Below are positions 35,299 to 43,114 of a stretch of DNA of 64,000 nt, piece by piece. The translations under genes were made by a program, and so were the position numbers. The notes beneath the pieces are model-generated. The model had not been told where the DNA came from. It saw only the letters and a list, made by a program, of their open reading frames with translations, and searched no databases. The DNA comes from Bacteroidia bacterium (GTDB taxonomy: Bacteria; Bacteroidota; Bacteroidia; B-17B0; Aurantibacillaceae). Every line of letters starts with the position of its first letter. Position 1 is the stretch's first letter. The stretch spans positions 450,330 through 514,329 of the forward strand of contig BPGX01000002.1 of assembly GCA_026003255.1 (NCBI GenBank), written 5' to 3'.

Positions 35299-36390
35299 TT
35301 AATTGCTTTTCCTTTCAGAGCAAAAAAGTTTAGTATTTAAATACAAAAATAAGAAAGAAATCAAACAAAACAAAATGCTTACATATAAATTCATTACAGA
35401 AAAATGAAACATTAAATTATATGCTAAAATACCACTTAATATTGCTATGAAGGAAAATATGTAAAACACCATTCTTTCACTTAATCCTCTTCTGCATAAA
35501 TAGTGTGTGGTATGGTCTTTCCCGCCCACAAAAGGAGAACCACCAGTTAAAATTCTATTGATGGTAACGGTTGTAGTATCTGTTAATGGTATCAAATACA
35601 CCAAAGCAATAAGGAAAAACTTATACACAACAGGATGAATTGAATCAAGTAGTGATGCATCATATGGAAAGTTCCAAATATATTCTATTCCGACATAAGC
35701 CAGCAAAAGTCCAAGAAATTGACTGCCTGTATCACCCATAAAAATACGGGAAGGATGAAAATTAAAAAATAAAAATGCCAACAAACTAATGCTGGTTCCT
35801 GCAATCAATAAAAAATGAATGGAAAAAATGGAAAAATTTAGATGATAAATTATCCATAAGATAAAAACAAAAATATACAATGAAATACTGCCAGCAATCC
35901 CGTCCATATTGTCTAACATATTGATGCTATTCATTATTCCCACTGTCCATAAAATGGTCAAAAAATGATTCAAAAGATTGTTTTCAAAAATATGAATTTG
36001 AGTGCCTGTAAGAATAAGAACAAGGGCACAGGTGAGTTGACTGGCAGATTTTAAAATGGGTTGCGTGTTAAAAGTGTCGTCTGCGAAACCCATGAAAAAT
36101 GCAATGGTAGCAGCGCCCCATAATCCCATGGATTTAATTTTATCTTGCTGGGGAATACCAAACAATAAGGTTGCAAATATCATGGTGAGTAAGAATATTA
36201 TGTAAAAAACAAATCCCCCAACAGAGGGCTTGTGGTTTGGATTCCAGCGATTTACTTCGCTTTTTTGAAATTCACGCACTCCAAAGGAATGAGAAAAGTA
36301 TGAAAACAAATTAAATAAAAATAATGAGATTATGAAATTACCAATGATGAAAAAAGTAAAGAATAGGTCTGGAGAAAAAGTGTTTTCCAT
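35299..36390 (-). CDS. WecA/MraY-family undecaprenyl-phosphate glycosyl-1-phosphate transferase
   Basis: 363 residues with about ten membrane segments. Family motifs: NPNHKPSVGGFVFY, GFADDTFNT (catalytic DD), NMLDNMDGIAGS (conserved DxxD), SRIFMGDTGSQFLGLLLA and GGKDHTTHYLCRRGLS (DHxxH). It transfers a sugar 1-phosphate to undecaprenyl phosphate to start O-antigen or exopolysaccharide on the inner membrane face. It follows rfbC by 6 bases inside the Wza/Wzc run, so it probably starts that polymer. Confidence 0.88.
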   Translation of the reverse strand: MENTFSPDLFFTFFIIGNFIISLFLFNLFSYFSHSFGVREFQKSEVNRWNPNHKPSVGGFVFYIIFLLTMIFATLLFGIPQQDKIKSMGLWGAATIAFFMGFADDTFNTQPILKSASQLTCALVLILTGTQIHIFENNLLNHFLTILWTVGIMNSINMLDNMDGIAGSISLYIFVFILWIIYHLNFSIFSIHFLLIAGTSISLLAFLFFNFHPSRIFMGDTGSQFLGLLLAYVGIEYIWNFPYDASLLDSIHPVVYKFFLIALVYLIPLTDTTTVTINRILTGGSPFVGGKDHTTHYLCRRGLSERMVFYIFSFIAILSGILAYNLMFHFSVMNLYVSILFCLISFLFLYLNTKLFCSERKSN

Positions 36391-36396
36391 AATATT

Positions 36397-36939
36397 CTAA
36401 AAAGGAGAAATAAAATCTTTGAATAACTTACCCGATTTGTCTTTCTCAGAAAGTATTGGATTTTGAACTTTCCAATCAATGTTCAAAGTAGGATCATTCC
36501 AAAGAATTGTGTCTTCTGAATTTTTGTTGTAAAATTCAGAACACTTGTAAGCAAAAATAGTATTGTCTTCAAGTGTAGCAAAGCCGTGTGCAAAACCAAC
36601 AGGAATATACAACATCAAGAAATTATCTTCTGTTAGTTCAATACTAAAAGTTTTTCCATAAGTAGGTGAGTTTTTACGAATATCAACTACTACATCTAAT
36701 ACAGCACCTTTAATCACCCGTACTAATTTTGCTTGTGCAAAAGGAGGATGTTGAAAATGCAGTCCTCTTACAACATTTTTCTGAGACAAAGATTGGTTAT
36801 CCTGAACAAAATTATCCTTAATTCCGTGTACCTCGAATACATGTTTATTATAGGATTCATAAAAATATCCTCTGGTATCTTTGAATATGGTTGGTTCAAT
36901 AACTAATAATCCGGATAAATTAGTTTCAATAATTTTCAT
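36397..36939 (-). CDS. rfbC: dTDP-4-dehydrorhamnose 3,5-epimerase
   Basis: 180 residues, normal RmlC size. LLVIEPTIFKDTRGYFYESYN, FVQDNQSLSQKNVVRGLHFQHPPFAQAKLVRVIKGAVLDVVVDIRKNSPTYGK and IPVGFAHGFATL carry the catalytic histidine (RGLHFQ) and the tyrosine segment (AYKCSEFYN). It forms dTDP-L-lyxo-4-hexulose on the way to L-rhamnose. rfbA, rfbB and rfbD are not in the window. Confidence 0.93.
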   Translation of the reverse strand: MKIIETNLSGLLVIEPTIFKDTRGYFYESYNKHVFEVHGIKDNFVQDNQSLSQKNVVRGLHFQHPPFAQAKLVRVIKGAVLDVVVDIRKNSPTYGKTFSIELTEDNFLMLYIPVGFAHGFATLEDNTIFAYKCSEFYNKNSEDTILWNDPTLNIDWKVQNPILSEKDKSGKLFKDFISPF

Positions 36940-36950
36940 GGTTCCATTAT

Positions 36951-39368
36951 TTAATCAACATAATAATTACTTTGCTTGCCATACATATAGCCATACCCAT
37001 AGCCGTAACCATAACCATAATTATAGCCATAGGTGTTTTTCTTAATCTCAACGCTGTTTAATACAACTGACAATTTAGTGATTTTATTTTCATTTTTGAG
37101 TCGATCGTAAATTTGAACAAAATTCATTTTAGAATAATTGGCACGAAAAACATAAATAGGTATATCCGCTTTTTGCAATATGGGTGTAGCATCGGATACT
37201 AAACCAATGGGTGGATTGTCTAAAATGATATAATCATATTTCTTTTTTAATTCTTCAAGAATGCTAAATGTTCGTTCAGATAAAACTAATTCAGACGGAT
37301 TAGGCGGTAATGGTCCGGCAGTAATAATTTTGAGATTTGGAAGTGGACCTTGCTGGATACATTCATCTATAGAATGTATTCCCGAAAGTAAAGTACTCAT
37401 GCCTTTTTCATTGGACAATCCAAATGCTTTATCTACCTTTGGCTTTCTCATATCTAAGTCCAAAATAATGACTTTTTTCCCAGCAAATTCTAAAATTCCG
37501 GCCAGATTCACAGCAACAAAGGTTTTTCCTTCACCAGAAATGGTGGAAGTTAAAGCGACAATTTTGGGGCCGGGAGAGTTATCAATAAATTGCATATTGC
37601 TTCGTAAACTTCTAAATGCTTCTGCAATAATAGATTTTGAATTTTTATCCACTACTAATTGTGATACATCTAATTTCTTTTTATGCATAGGGATAATACC
37701 TAAAATACTTACATTGGCATTGGTTGCTTTGGTGATATTGGAAAGTGAATAAATAACATCATTAGTTACATATTTAAAGAAAACTAAAAGAAAGGAAAGT
37801 AAAAAGGCACTTAATGCCCCTAATGTTATAGAAGATTTTTTACTCGGTGAAACAAATTGGGCTGAATATGCTTTTTCCAAGATAATGTTTTGAGATACAA
37901 ATCCGGCTTTTGATATAGAGTATTCTGTTTTCTTTTCTAACAAAAGTGTGTAATATTTTTCATTGATAGAATAAATTCTGGTTAATCGCGTTAATTCAAT
38001 TTCATTTTCGCTATTTGGATAAACTTCTGTTTTAACTTCATTTTTTCTTTCTAATAAATTTCTGTATTGAGTTCTGTATTTTTGTTTAAGAGCATACAAG
38101 GTTTCAATAAGAATTTTTTTCTGATTTTCTATCTGATAATTTAATATCTTAATTTGTTCAGAATTGGGCGTAACCTGATAAAGCAAATTTTCTTTTTCCA
38201 ATAATAATTTCTGAATGTTATTCGTAATGTTTCGAATACTTTCTTCGTAAGATGTTCCGTTGGCTAAAGAGATTAATTGATACAAGTCAATGTTTTTTTG
38301 ATTTTGAATGTTATTCAATATTTCATCTAAAAGGCGTTCGTTTAATTCGATTTGTAATAATTGTTCTTGTACAGAAGAATATATTTGAGATTGGGAAGTG
38401 TTAAGGGCAGAATGTTCAGAAGGAGTAATGATATTTTTTTGTTTCTTAAATTCATTTAATTTGGTTTCAGAATTTTTTAATTCTTCATAAACAATACTCA
38501 ATTGAGAGTTAATAAAATTGAGAATGTTTTTAGAACTTTCACTTTTTCTTTCCACATCATAGTTTAAATATTCTTCAGCAATGGTATTTACAATATCCGT
38601 GGTTTTTTGAGGATTAACATCTTTTATTGCAATAGAAATGGTTTGTGCAAGGTCGTTTAATGGCTTTACTTCTAATTTCTTTTGAAGATAGGTAGCCATT
38701 GCATCTTTAGAATGAACAACAAAAAATGTGTTTAGATTTTTTTCGAGGTCTTGTTGGATAGATTTGAAATCACGCTTTTCATTAAAACGAATAATAAAAT
38801 CTAATAAAGAGTGTTTCATCCAATTATTGATAGTAAATGGAATTTTTTCTAAACTCCCTTCTGCAAATTCAATAAGAATATATCCAGATTTAAAATCATC
38901 ATTAAACTTCACATATATTTTTTTCTCATAAATATTATCTTGCTTTATATTAACATCTACAAAATAAGGAGAATTTTTGTATAGTTCGTGATTCTTAAAT
39001 GTACCTTCATTGTAATAAGTTATTTGTAAATTGAGAATATCCACAATTCTTTCCAAAAATGTTTTTGAACGAATTTGTTCAATCGCTTCTGAAACTTTAT
39101 TGCTTCCCTCTGAATTTACAGGATTGATTTGTAATATCTGATTGGCTTCGGAATTGACAATTTGAATAACACTTTGTGATTGATAAATTCTTTCACTATA
39201 GCGTAAATACAAAAACACACTAATACCAGCAATGCCGAAAAAAAGAATGTACCACCATCGGCATTTAATAATTATATCAATCAACAGACCTATATCCAGA
39301 TTGTTGCTAAAACTTTCTAATCGTTGTTTATAAGATTGGTATTCGTTATCGGCATTAGCTATTATCAT
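36951..39368 (-). CDS. Wzc-type polysaccharide co-polymerase with BY-kinase domain
   Basis: 805 residues. Wzz-like N-terminus with a first membrane segment (WYILFFGIAGISVFLYL), a long periplasmic coiled coil (about 270-480), a second segment (ITLGALSAFLLSFLLVFF), then a bacterial tyrosine kinase with Walker A STISGEGKTFVAVNLAG, Walker A' VIILDLDMRKP and DYIILDNPPIG. The tail is a tyrosine cluster of alternating GY units, the autophosphorylation region. It controls chain length and export with the Wza-like protein encoded 22 bases upstream. Confidence 0.9.
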   Translation of the reverse strand: MIIANADNEYQSYKQRLESFSNNLDIGLLIDIIIKCRWWYILFFGIAGISVFLYLRYSERIYQSQSVIQIVNSEANQILQINPVNSEGSNKVSEAIEQIRSKTFLERIVDILNLQITYYNEGTFKNHELYKNSPYFVDVNIKQDNIYEKKIYVKFNDDFKSGYILIEFAEGSLEKIPFTINNWMKHSLLDFIIRFNEKRDFKSIQQDLEKNLNTFFVVHSKDAMATYLQKKLEVKPLNDLAQTISIAIKDVNPQKTTDIVNTIAEEYLNYDVERKSESSKNILNFINSQLSIVYEELKNSETKLNEFKKQKNIITPSEHSALNTSQSQIYSSVQEQLLQIELNERLLDEILNNIQNQKNIDLYQLISLANGTSYEESIRNITNNIQKLLLEKENLLYQVTPNSEQIKILNYQIENQKKILIETLYALKQKYRTQYRNLLERKNEVKTEVYPNSENEIELTRLTRIYSINEKYYTLLLEKKTEYSISKAGFVSQNIILEKAYSAQFVSPSKKSSITLGALSAFLLSFLLVFFKYVTNDVIYSLSNITKATNANVSILGIIPMHKKKLDVSQLVVDKNSKSIIAEAFRSLRSNMQFIDNSPGPKIVALTSTISGEGKTFVAVNLAGILEFAGKKVIILDLDMRKPKVDKAFGLSNEKGMSTLLSGIHSIDECIQQGPLPNLKIITAGPLPPNPSELVLSERTFSILEELKKKYDYIILDNPPIGLVSDATPILQKADIPIYVFRANYSKMNFVQIYDRLKNENKITKLSVVLNSVEIKKNTYGYNYGYGYGYGYGYMYGKQSNYYVD

Positions 39369-39390
39369 ACTATTTATTCAACGATGATAC

Positions 39391-40155
39391 TTAAAAGGAT
39401 CTATATACTCTTAAAAAAATTAATGTGCTCAATAATAAAGACACTAATGGGCTTACATCTCTTACAAATGCTTGCAAGGGTCTGTATCTGGGCTCTACAT
39501 AAATAATATCATTGGCTAAAACGGTTGTTTGTCCTTTTGATAATCCATCTATTGTAGATAAATCCAATAAATATACAAGCGATTTACCATCCGGTAAAGT
39601 ACGAATTAATTTAACTTTGTATGCTTTACCATCTTCTGGAATTCCCCCAGCTAAAGCAATAGCTTCTAAGACCGTAGTGTTATTGTTTTGAAGCGGAATT
39701 ACTTTTGCCTGAGCACTGTTGCCAGGAAACACAATCACTCTTTTATTATTTACCGATAATCTCACAAATGGTTTTATATAAAACTCAGAATATAATGCTT
39801 CCAACTTTTTTTCCGCTTCTGGCACTGTCAATCCTGAAATTTTTACTCTTCCTATCATTGGCATTTTCACCGTTCCATCTTGTTCTATCGTAGCTTCCGC
39901 TTTGACAAAAAAACTGGCTTGCGCATTATTAATCACATCCACCATTTTAAATCCATCGTTTGTAAATATCTGAAAACTAATAATATCATTAGGAGCTAAA
40001 AGGTAAGATATGCGAGATAAACTATCATTTAAATCGGCAAACTTATAATTGGATGGAGTTGTAAGCATTAAATTCGGACGCAATATTTTACAGGAAGTAA
40101 AATTGATTACAATTACAATCAAAACATAAAGTAATCCGTGTATAAAGAACTTCAT
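39391..40155 (-). CDS. Wza-like polysaccharide export outer-membrane lipoprotein
   Basis: 254 residues. Lipoprotein signal LYVLIVIVINFTSCKI, then the export domain YLLAPNDIISFQIFTNDG, IEQDGTVKMPMIGRVKISGLTVPEAEKKLEALYSEF, then an SLBB segment (VIPLQNNNTTVLEAIALAGGI, LANDIIYVEPRYRPLQAF) and a C-terminal hydrophobic helix (VSPLVSLLLSTLIFLRVY). It forms the outer-membrane channel for the exopolysaccharide. First of the polysaccharide genes in the run. Confidence 0.88.
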   Translation of the reverse strand: MKFFIHGLLYVLIVIVINFTSCKILRPNLMLTTPSNYKFADLNDSLSRISYLLAPNDIISFQIFTNDGFKMVDVINNAQASFFVKAEATIEQDGTVKMPMIGRVKISGLTVPEAEKKLEALYSEFYIKPFVRLSVNNKRVIVFPGNSAQAKVIPLQNNNTTVLEAIALAGGIPEDGKAYKVKLIRTLPDGKSLVYLLDLSTIDGLSKGQTTVLANDIIYVEPRYRPLQAFVRDVSPLVSLLLSTLIFLRVYRSF

Positions 40156-40212
40156 AGATGAATTTTGAATTGGTGAAACAAAAATACAGAATAATTTTTC
40201 AAGTGCTGCAAA

Positions 40213-41076
40213 TTATTTTATTAAAACATCCCATATTGCCAAGCACCCAAAAATTAAACCAGCCCAACTATTCAATGTGCCAAATGCAAAAGGAATTTTA
40301 CTAATATCATCCGGACGAACTAAATAATGCTCATACACTAATAACAAACTAAATAGCATCCAGCCAATAAAATAAATTTCACCAAATCCAAAACTAATAA
40401 AATTGATTAAAAGCAATATACTGCTTAAAATGTGAAATATCCGTGCTAAATAAATGGACTTTGTCCTTCCAAAAAAAGAAGGTATCGAATACAACGAATA
40501 GGACTTATCAAACTCCTCATCCTGTAAAGCATATATGATATCAAATCCACTCACCCAGAATAACACAGCAGCACTAACTATTATCACGCTAATATGTATT
40601 TCACCTGTAATGGCCATATAAGCACCAACAGGTGCCAACGCCAAACCTAATCCTAAAATAATATGACAAAGCCAGGTAAACCGCTTGGTATAACTATATC
40701 CAAGAACAACCAACAAAGCTACAGGAGATAAATAAAAACACAACGGATTTAGTAAACGAGCAGCATATACAAAAAGTATCGAACTAACAACCGTCAATAA
40801 CAAGGCTTCTTTCGGTTTTACTTTATTAGAAGGTATTTCCCTGTTTTGAGTGCGAGGATTTAATTTATCAATATCTTTATCTAAATACCTGTTAAACGCC
40901 ATCGCTGCTGTTCTTGCAAACACCATACACAACAAAATAAATAAAAACTTTTGCCACGTAAATGCTTGAGGAAAATGTTGATATGCAATAGCAACACCTA
41001 ATATCGCAAACGGCATTGCAAATATCGTATGAGAAAAACGAATCAACCGAAGATACAAAACGATTTTTTGAAACAT
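40213..41076 (-). CDS. mqnP: UbiA-family prenyltransferase of the menaquinone (MqnP) type
   Basis: 287 residues with eight to nine membrane segments. The aspartate-rich motif NRYLDKDIDKLNPRTQNREIPS and the second motif DIIYALQDEEFDKSYSLYSIPS bind Mg-prenyl diphosphate. With mqnA in the window, the MqnP role (prenylation in the futalosine route) is the best reading; a 4-hydroxybenzoate prenyltransferase is unlikely in a menaquinone-only Bacteroidota cell. Located between a small membrane protein gene and the Wza gene. Confidence 0.82.
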   Translation of the reverse strand: MFQKIVLYLRLIRFSHTIFAMPFAILGVAIAYQHFPQAFTWQKFLFILLCMVFARTAAMAFNRYLDKDIDKLNPRTQNREIPSNKVKPKEALLLTVVSSILFVYAARLLNPLCFYLSPVALLVVLGYSYTKRFTWLCHIILGLGLALAPVGAYMAITGEIHISVIIVSAAVLFWVSGFDIIYALQDEEFDKSYSLYSIPSFFGRTKSIYLARIFHILSSILLLINFISFGFGEIYFIGWMLFSLLLVYEHYLVRPDDISKIPFAFGTLNSWAGLIFGCLAIWDVLIK

Positions 41077-41082
41077 ACTAAT

Positions 41083-41343
41083 TTACGAAGTTTTTATCTG
41101 CTTGAAAAAAATAAACACTATACAAAAAGATGAAAACAACAATGCAAACAACAACAAATTAGAAAATCGATACTTACCGGGCTTAATAAGCGGAAACAAG
41201 GTGGCAATAGTAGAAAACATTGACCCCAAGGCAGCAAACAATAAGCAGTAAAAATTACTTAAAAACAAAAATACAATAGATAAAACCGATAAGCCAAAAG
41301 AAACGCTTTCTAACGCCCGATACCAGCAAGTTCCATTAAACAT
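41083..41343 (-). CDS. small three-helix membrane protein
   Basis: 86 residues, nearly all hydrophobic: segments near residues 14-30, 30-50 and 62-80 (SNLLLFALLFSSFCIVFIFF). No family recognised. Its start overlaps the helicase stop by 8 bases and its end is 6 bases before mqnP, so it is part of the same transcript. Confidence 0.55.
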   Translation of the reverse strand: MFNGTCWYRALESVSFGLSVLSIVFLFLSNFYCLLFAALGSMFSTIATLFPLIKPGKYRFSNLLLFALLFSSFCIVFIFFKQIKTS

Positions 41344-43021
41344 CGTAATGATTATTAATCATTTTTCTCAATTTAGTAATATACTGCTGATATTGCCACA
41401 TGTAATAATTATCGGTAGCGTTTATACATTTACAATATTGTTTTAATCGATGCTTTATTTCGTCTCGCAATAGTTCAAATAATTCAAACGCTTCTTCTTT
41501 TTCAGATGCATTTCCAATAATTCTCTCATAATGGTCATGCAGCGATTCTTCTAAAACTTTGGATGGCTTTATGCCTTTCTTAACATAGGCCTGATATCTA
41601 TCTTTTACAGAAAATGCTTCATAAGAAGAATTGATAAAACGCTCTCTGACTTCTGGTGGTAATTCATAATTGAACTCCATTTCATAATCCCAATTGTCCT
41701 TATATCGGTTTTCAAGATACAAATGAGGTTCTCTGAAAACATGCCTCCAATCAATTTCTGTTTGCCAGTAGCCAAAACGTCTCAAATTATTTCCAAGGTC
41801 GATGATTTGAAATCTTCGTTTGTTTTTCCAAACTCTACTTCCTCTTCCTATCATCTGATGATAAAGTGTTAAGGACCGGGTAGCACGATTTAAGATAATA
41901 CTTTCTACTGCCGGCTCATCAAATCCCTGAGTTAATATACTCACAGAAGTTAAAATACCATTCGGCGTGTTTCTAAACCAATCCAACACCTCGGCTCTTT
42001 CTCTATCACTAAACGTACTATCTAAATGTTTTATCGGATACCCTTTCTTTGAAAAGGCCTCATAAACTGCTTTACTGGTCAATATACCCGCATTAAAAAT
42101 CAAGGTCTTCGTATTCAATGCTCTCTCTTCGTAGGCCTGTATAAGTTTATTCAACATGACAGATTGTGTATATAACTGCTCGTGTGAACTTACCGTAAAT
42201 TCACCATTAGAACCAACTCTTAATGAACTCAAATTGACTTCATACGTATAGGTGTCCGCATCACACAAATACCCTTTTTCAATTAAGGACTTAATACTTT
42301 CCCCTACAATCAAATCATTGTATATCTGATAAAGCGGCAACTTTTTATTACTACTCAATGGAGTTGCTGTAACCCCTAAAATATTCACATCCTTAAAATA
42401 ATGGAAAATTTTTCGAAATGAATTATTGTGCGCTTCATCTACTATAACAAGTCCTATATCCTCCAAAAACTCCTCATTTTCCTGCAAGCGATTATTTAAG
42501 GTTTCTACTAATGCCGTAAAACACTGGTATGGCGTTTGATTCGGCAGTTGTTTTACTTCGGAATTAATAACCTTGTTAGAAATGCCAATATAACTTAATA
42601 CTTCAGAGGTTTGCTGACTTAATTCAATCCGATGTGTTAATATCAATACTTTTCTCTTGTATTTTTGAATGTATCGTTTAGCGATTTCGGAAAAAATAAT
42701 GGTTTTACCTCCTCCAGTAGGTAATTGAAATAACAAGTTAGCATTCGGCGGCATTTCCTCTAATCTAGCAAAAATTTTTTCAACTGCTTCCTTTTGATAG
42801 GGATATAACTCTTTAATTTCTCTCGGTTCTCTCAATAAAACATGCTTTGTTTTAGTAATTACTGGAAATGGCTTTTTTTCTTTCTGTTCACTCTTTTTTT
42901 TTGTAGATGTTTTATCTGTTTCGGACTTTACTTTTTTAGAAGCACTTTTTTTTGTTTTTGCTTCAGCACTAATGCTTTTACTCTCCTTTTCAGATTTTTC
43001 TTTTGTTAATACTTTTGCCAT
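41336..43021 (-). CDS. superfamily II DEAD/DEAH-box helicase
   Basis: 561 residues. A lysine- and serine-rich low-complexity N-terminus (about 1-55) is followed by a helicase core: Q-like LYPYQKEAVEKIF, Walker A LLFQLPTGGGKTIIF, DEAH box LVIVDEAHNN, motif III GVTATPLS and motif VI YHQMIGRGSRVWKNKRRFQIIDLG. It resembles the restriction-enzyme R subunit/XPB-like helicases without a nuclease domain. The basic tail may bind nucleic acid. First gene of a nine-gene minus-strand run ending at uvrA. Confidence 0.85.
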   Translation of the reverse strand: MAKVLTKEKSEKESKSISAEAKTKKSASKKVKSETDKTSTKKKSEQKEKKPFPVITKTKHVLLREPREIKELYPYQKEAVEKIFARLEEMPPNANLLFQLPTGGGKTIIFSEIAKRYIQKYKRKVLILTHRIELSQQTSEVLSYIGISNKVINSEVKQLPNQTPYQCFTALVETLNNRLQENEEFLEDIGLVIVDEAHNNSFRKIFHYFKDVNILGVTATPLSSNKKLPLYQIYNDLIVGESIKSLIEKGYLCDADTYTYEVNLSSLRVGSNGEFTVSSHEQLYTQSVMLNKLIQAYEERALNTKTLIFNAGILTSKAVYEAFSKKGYPIKHLDSTFSDRERAEVLDWFRNTPNGILTSVSILTQGFDEPAVESIILNRATRSLTLYHQMIGRGSRVWKNKRRFQIIDLGNNLRRFGYWQTEIDWRHVFREPHLYLENRYKDNWDYEMEFNYELPPEVRERFINSSYEAFSVKDRYQAYVKKGIKPSKVLEESLHDHYERIIGNASEKEEAFELFELLRDEIKHRLKQYCKCINATDNYYMWQYQQYITKLRKMINNHYDV

Positions 43022-43072
43022 TGCTTAAAAAGTTTCGCAAATATACATACAATTTTTAAACTGACAAAGAAC

Positions 43073-43107
43073 GTTTTATTTTTTTAAGAAAAAAGTCATT
43101 ACTTTTG
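43073..43107 (+). promoter_or_regulatory. promoter of the second TPR-SpoIIE gene
   Basis: TACTTTTG (43100-43107) is a perfect TAnnTTTG box with a T-rich -33 region about 20 bases upstream. The start codon is only 7 bases downstream, so the leader is very short or absent. Confidence 0.45.
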
Positions 43108-43114
43108 TAAAAAA

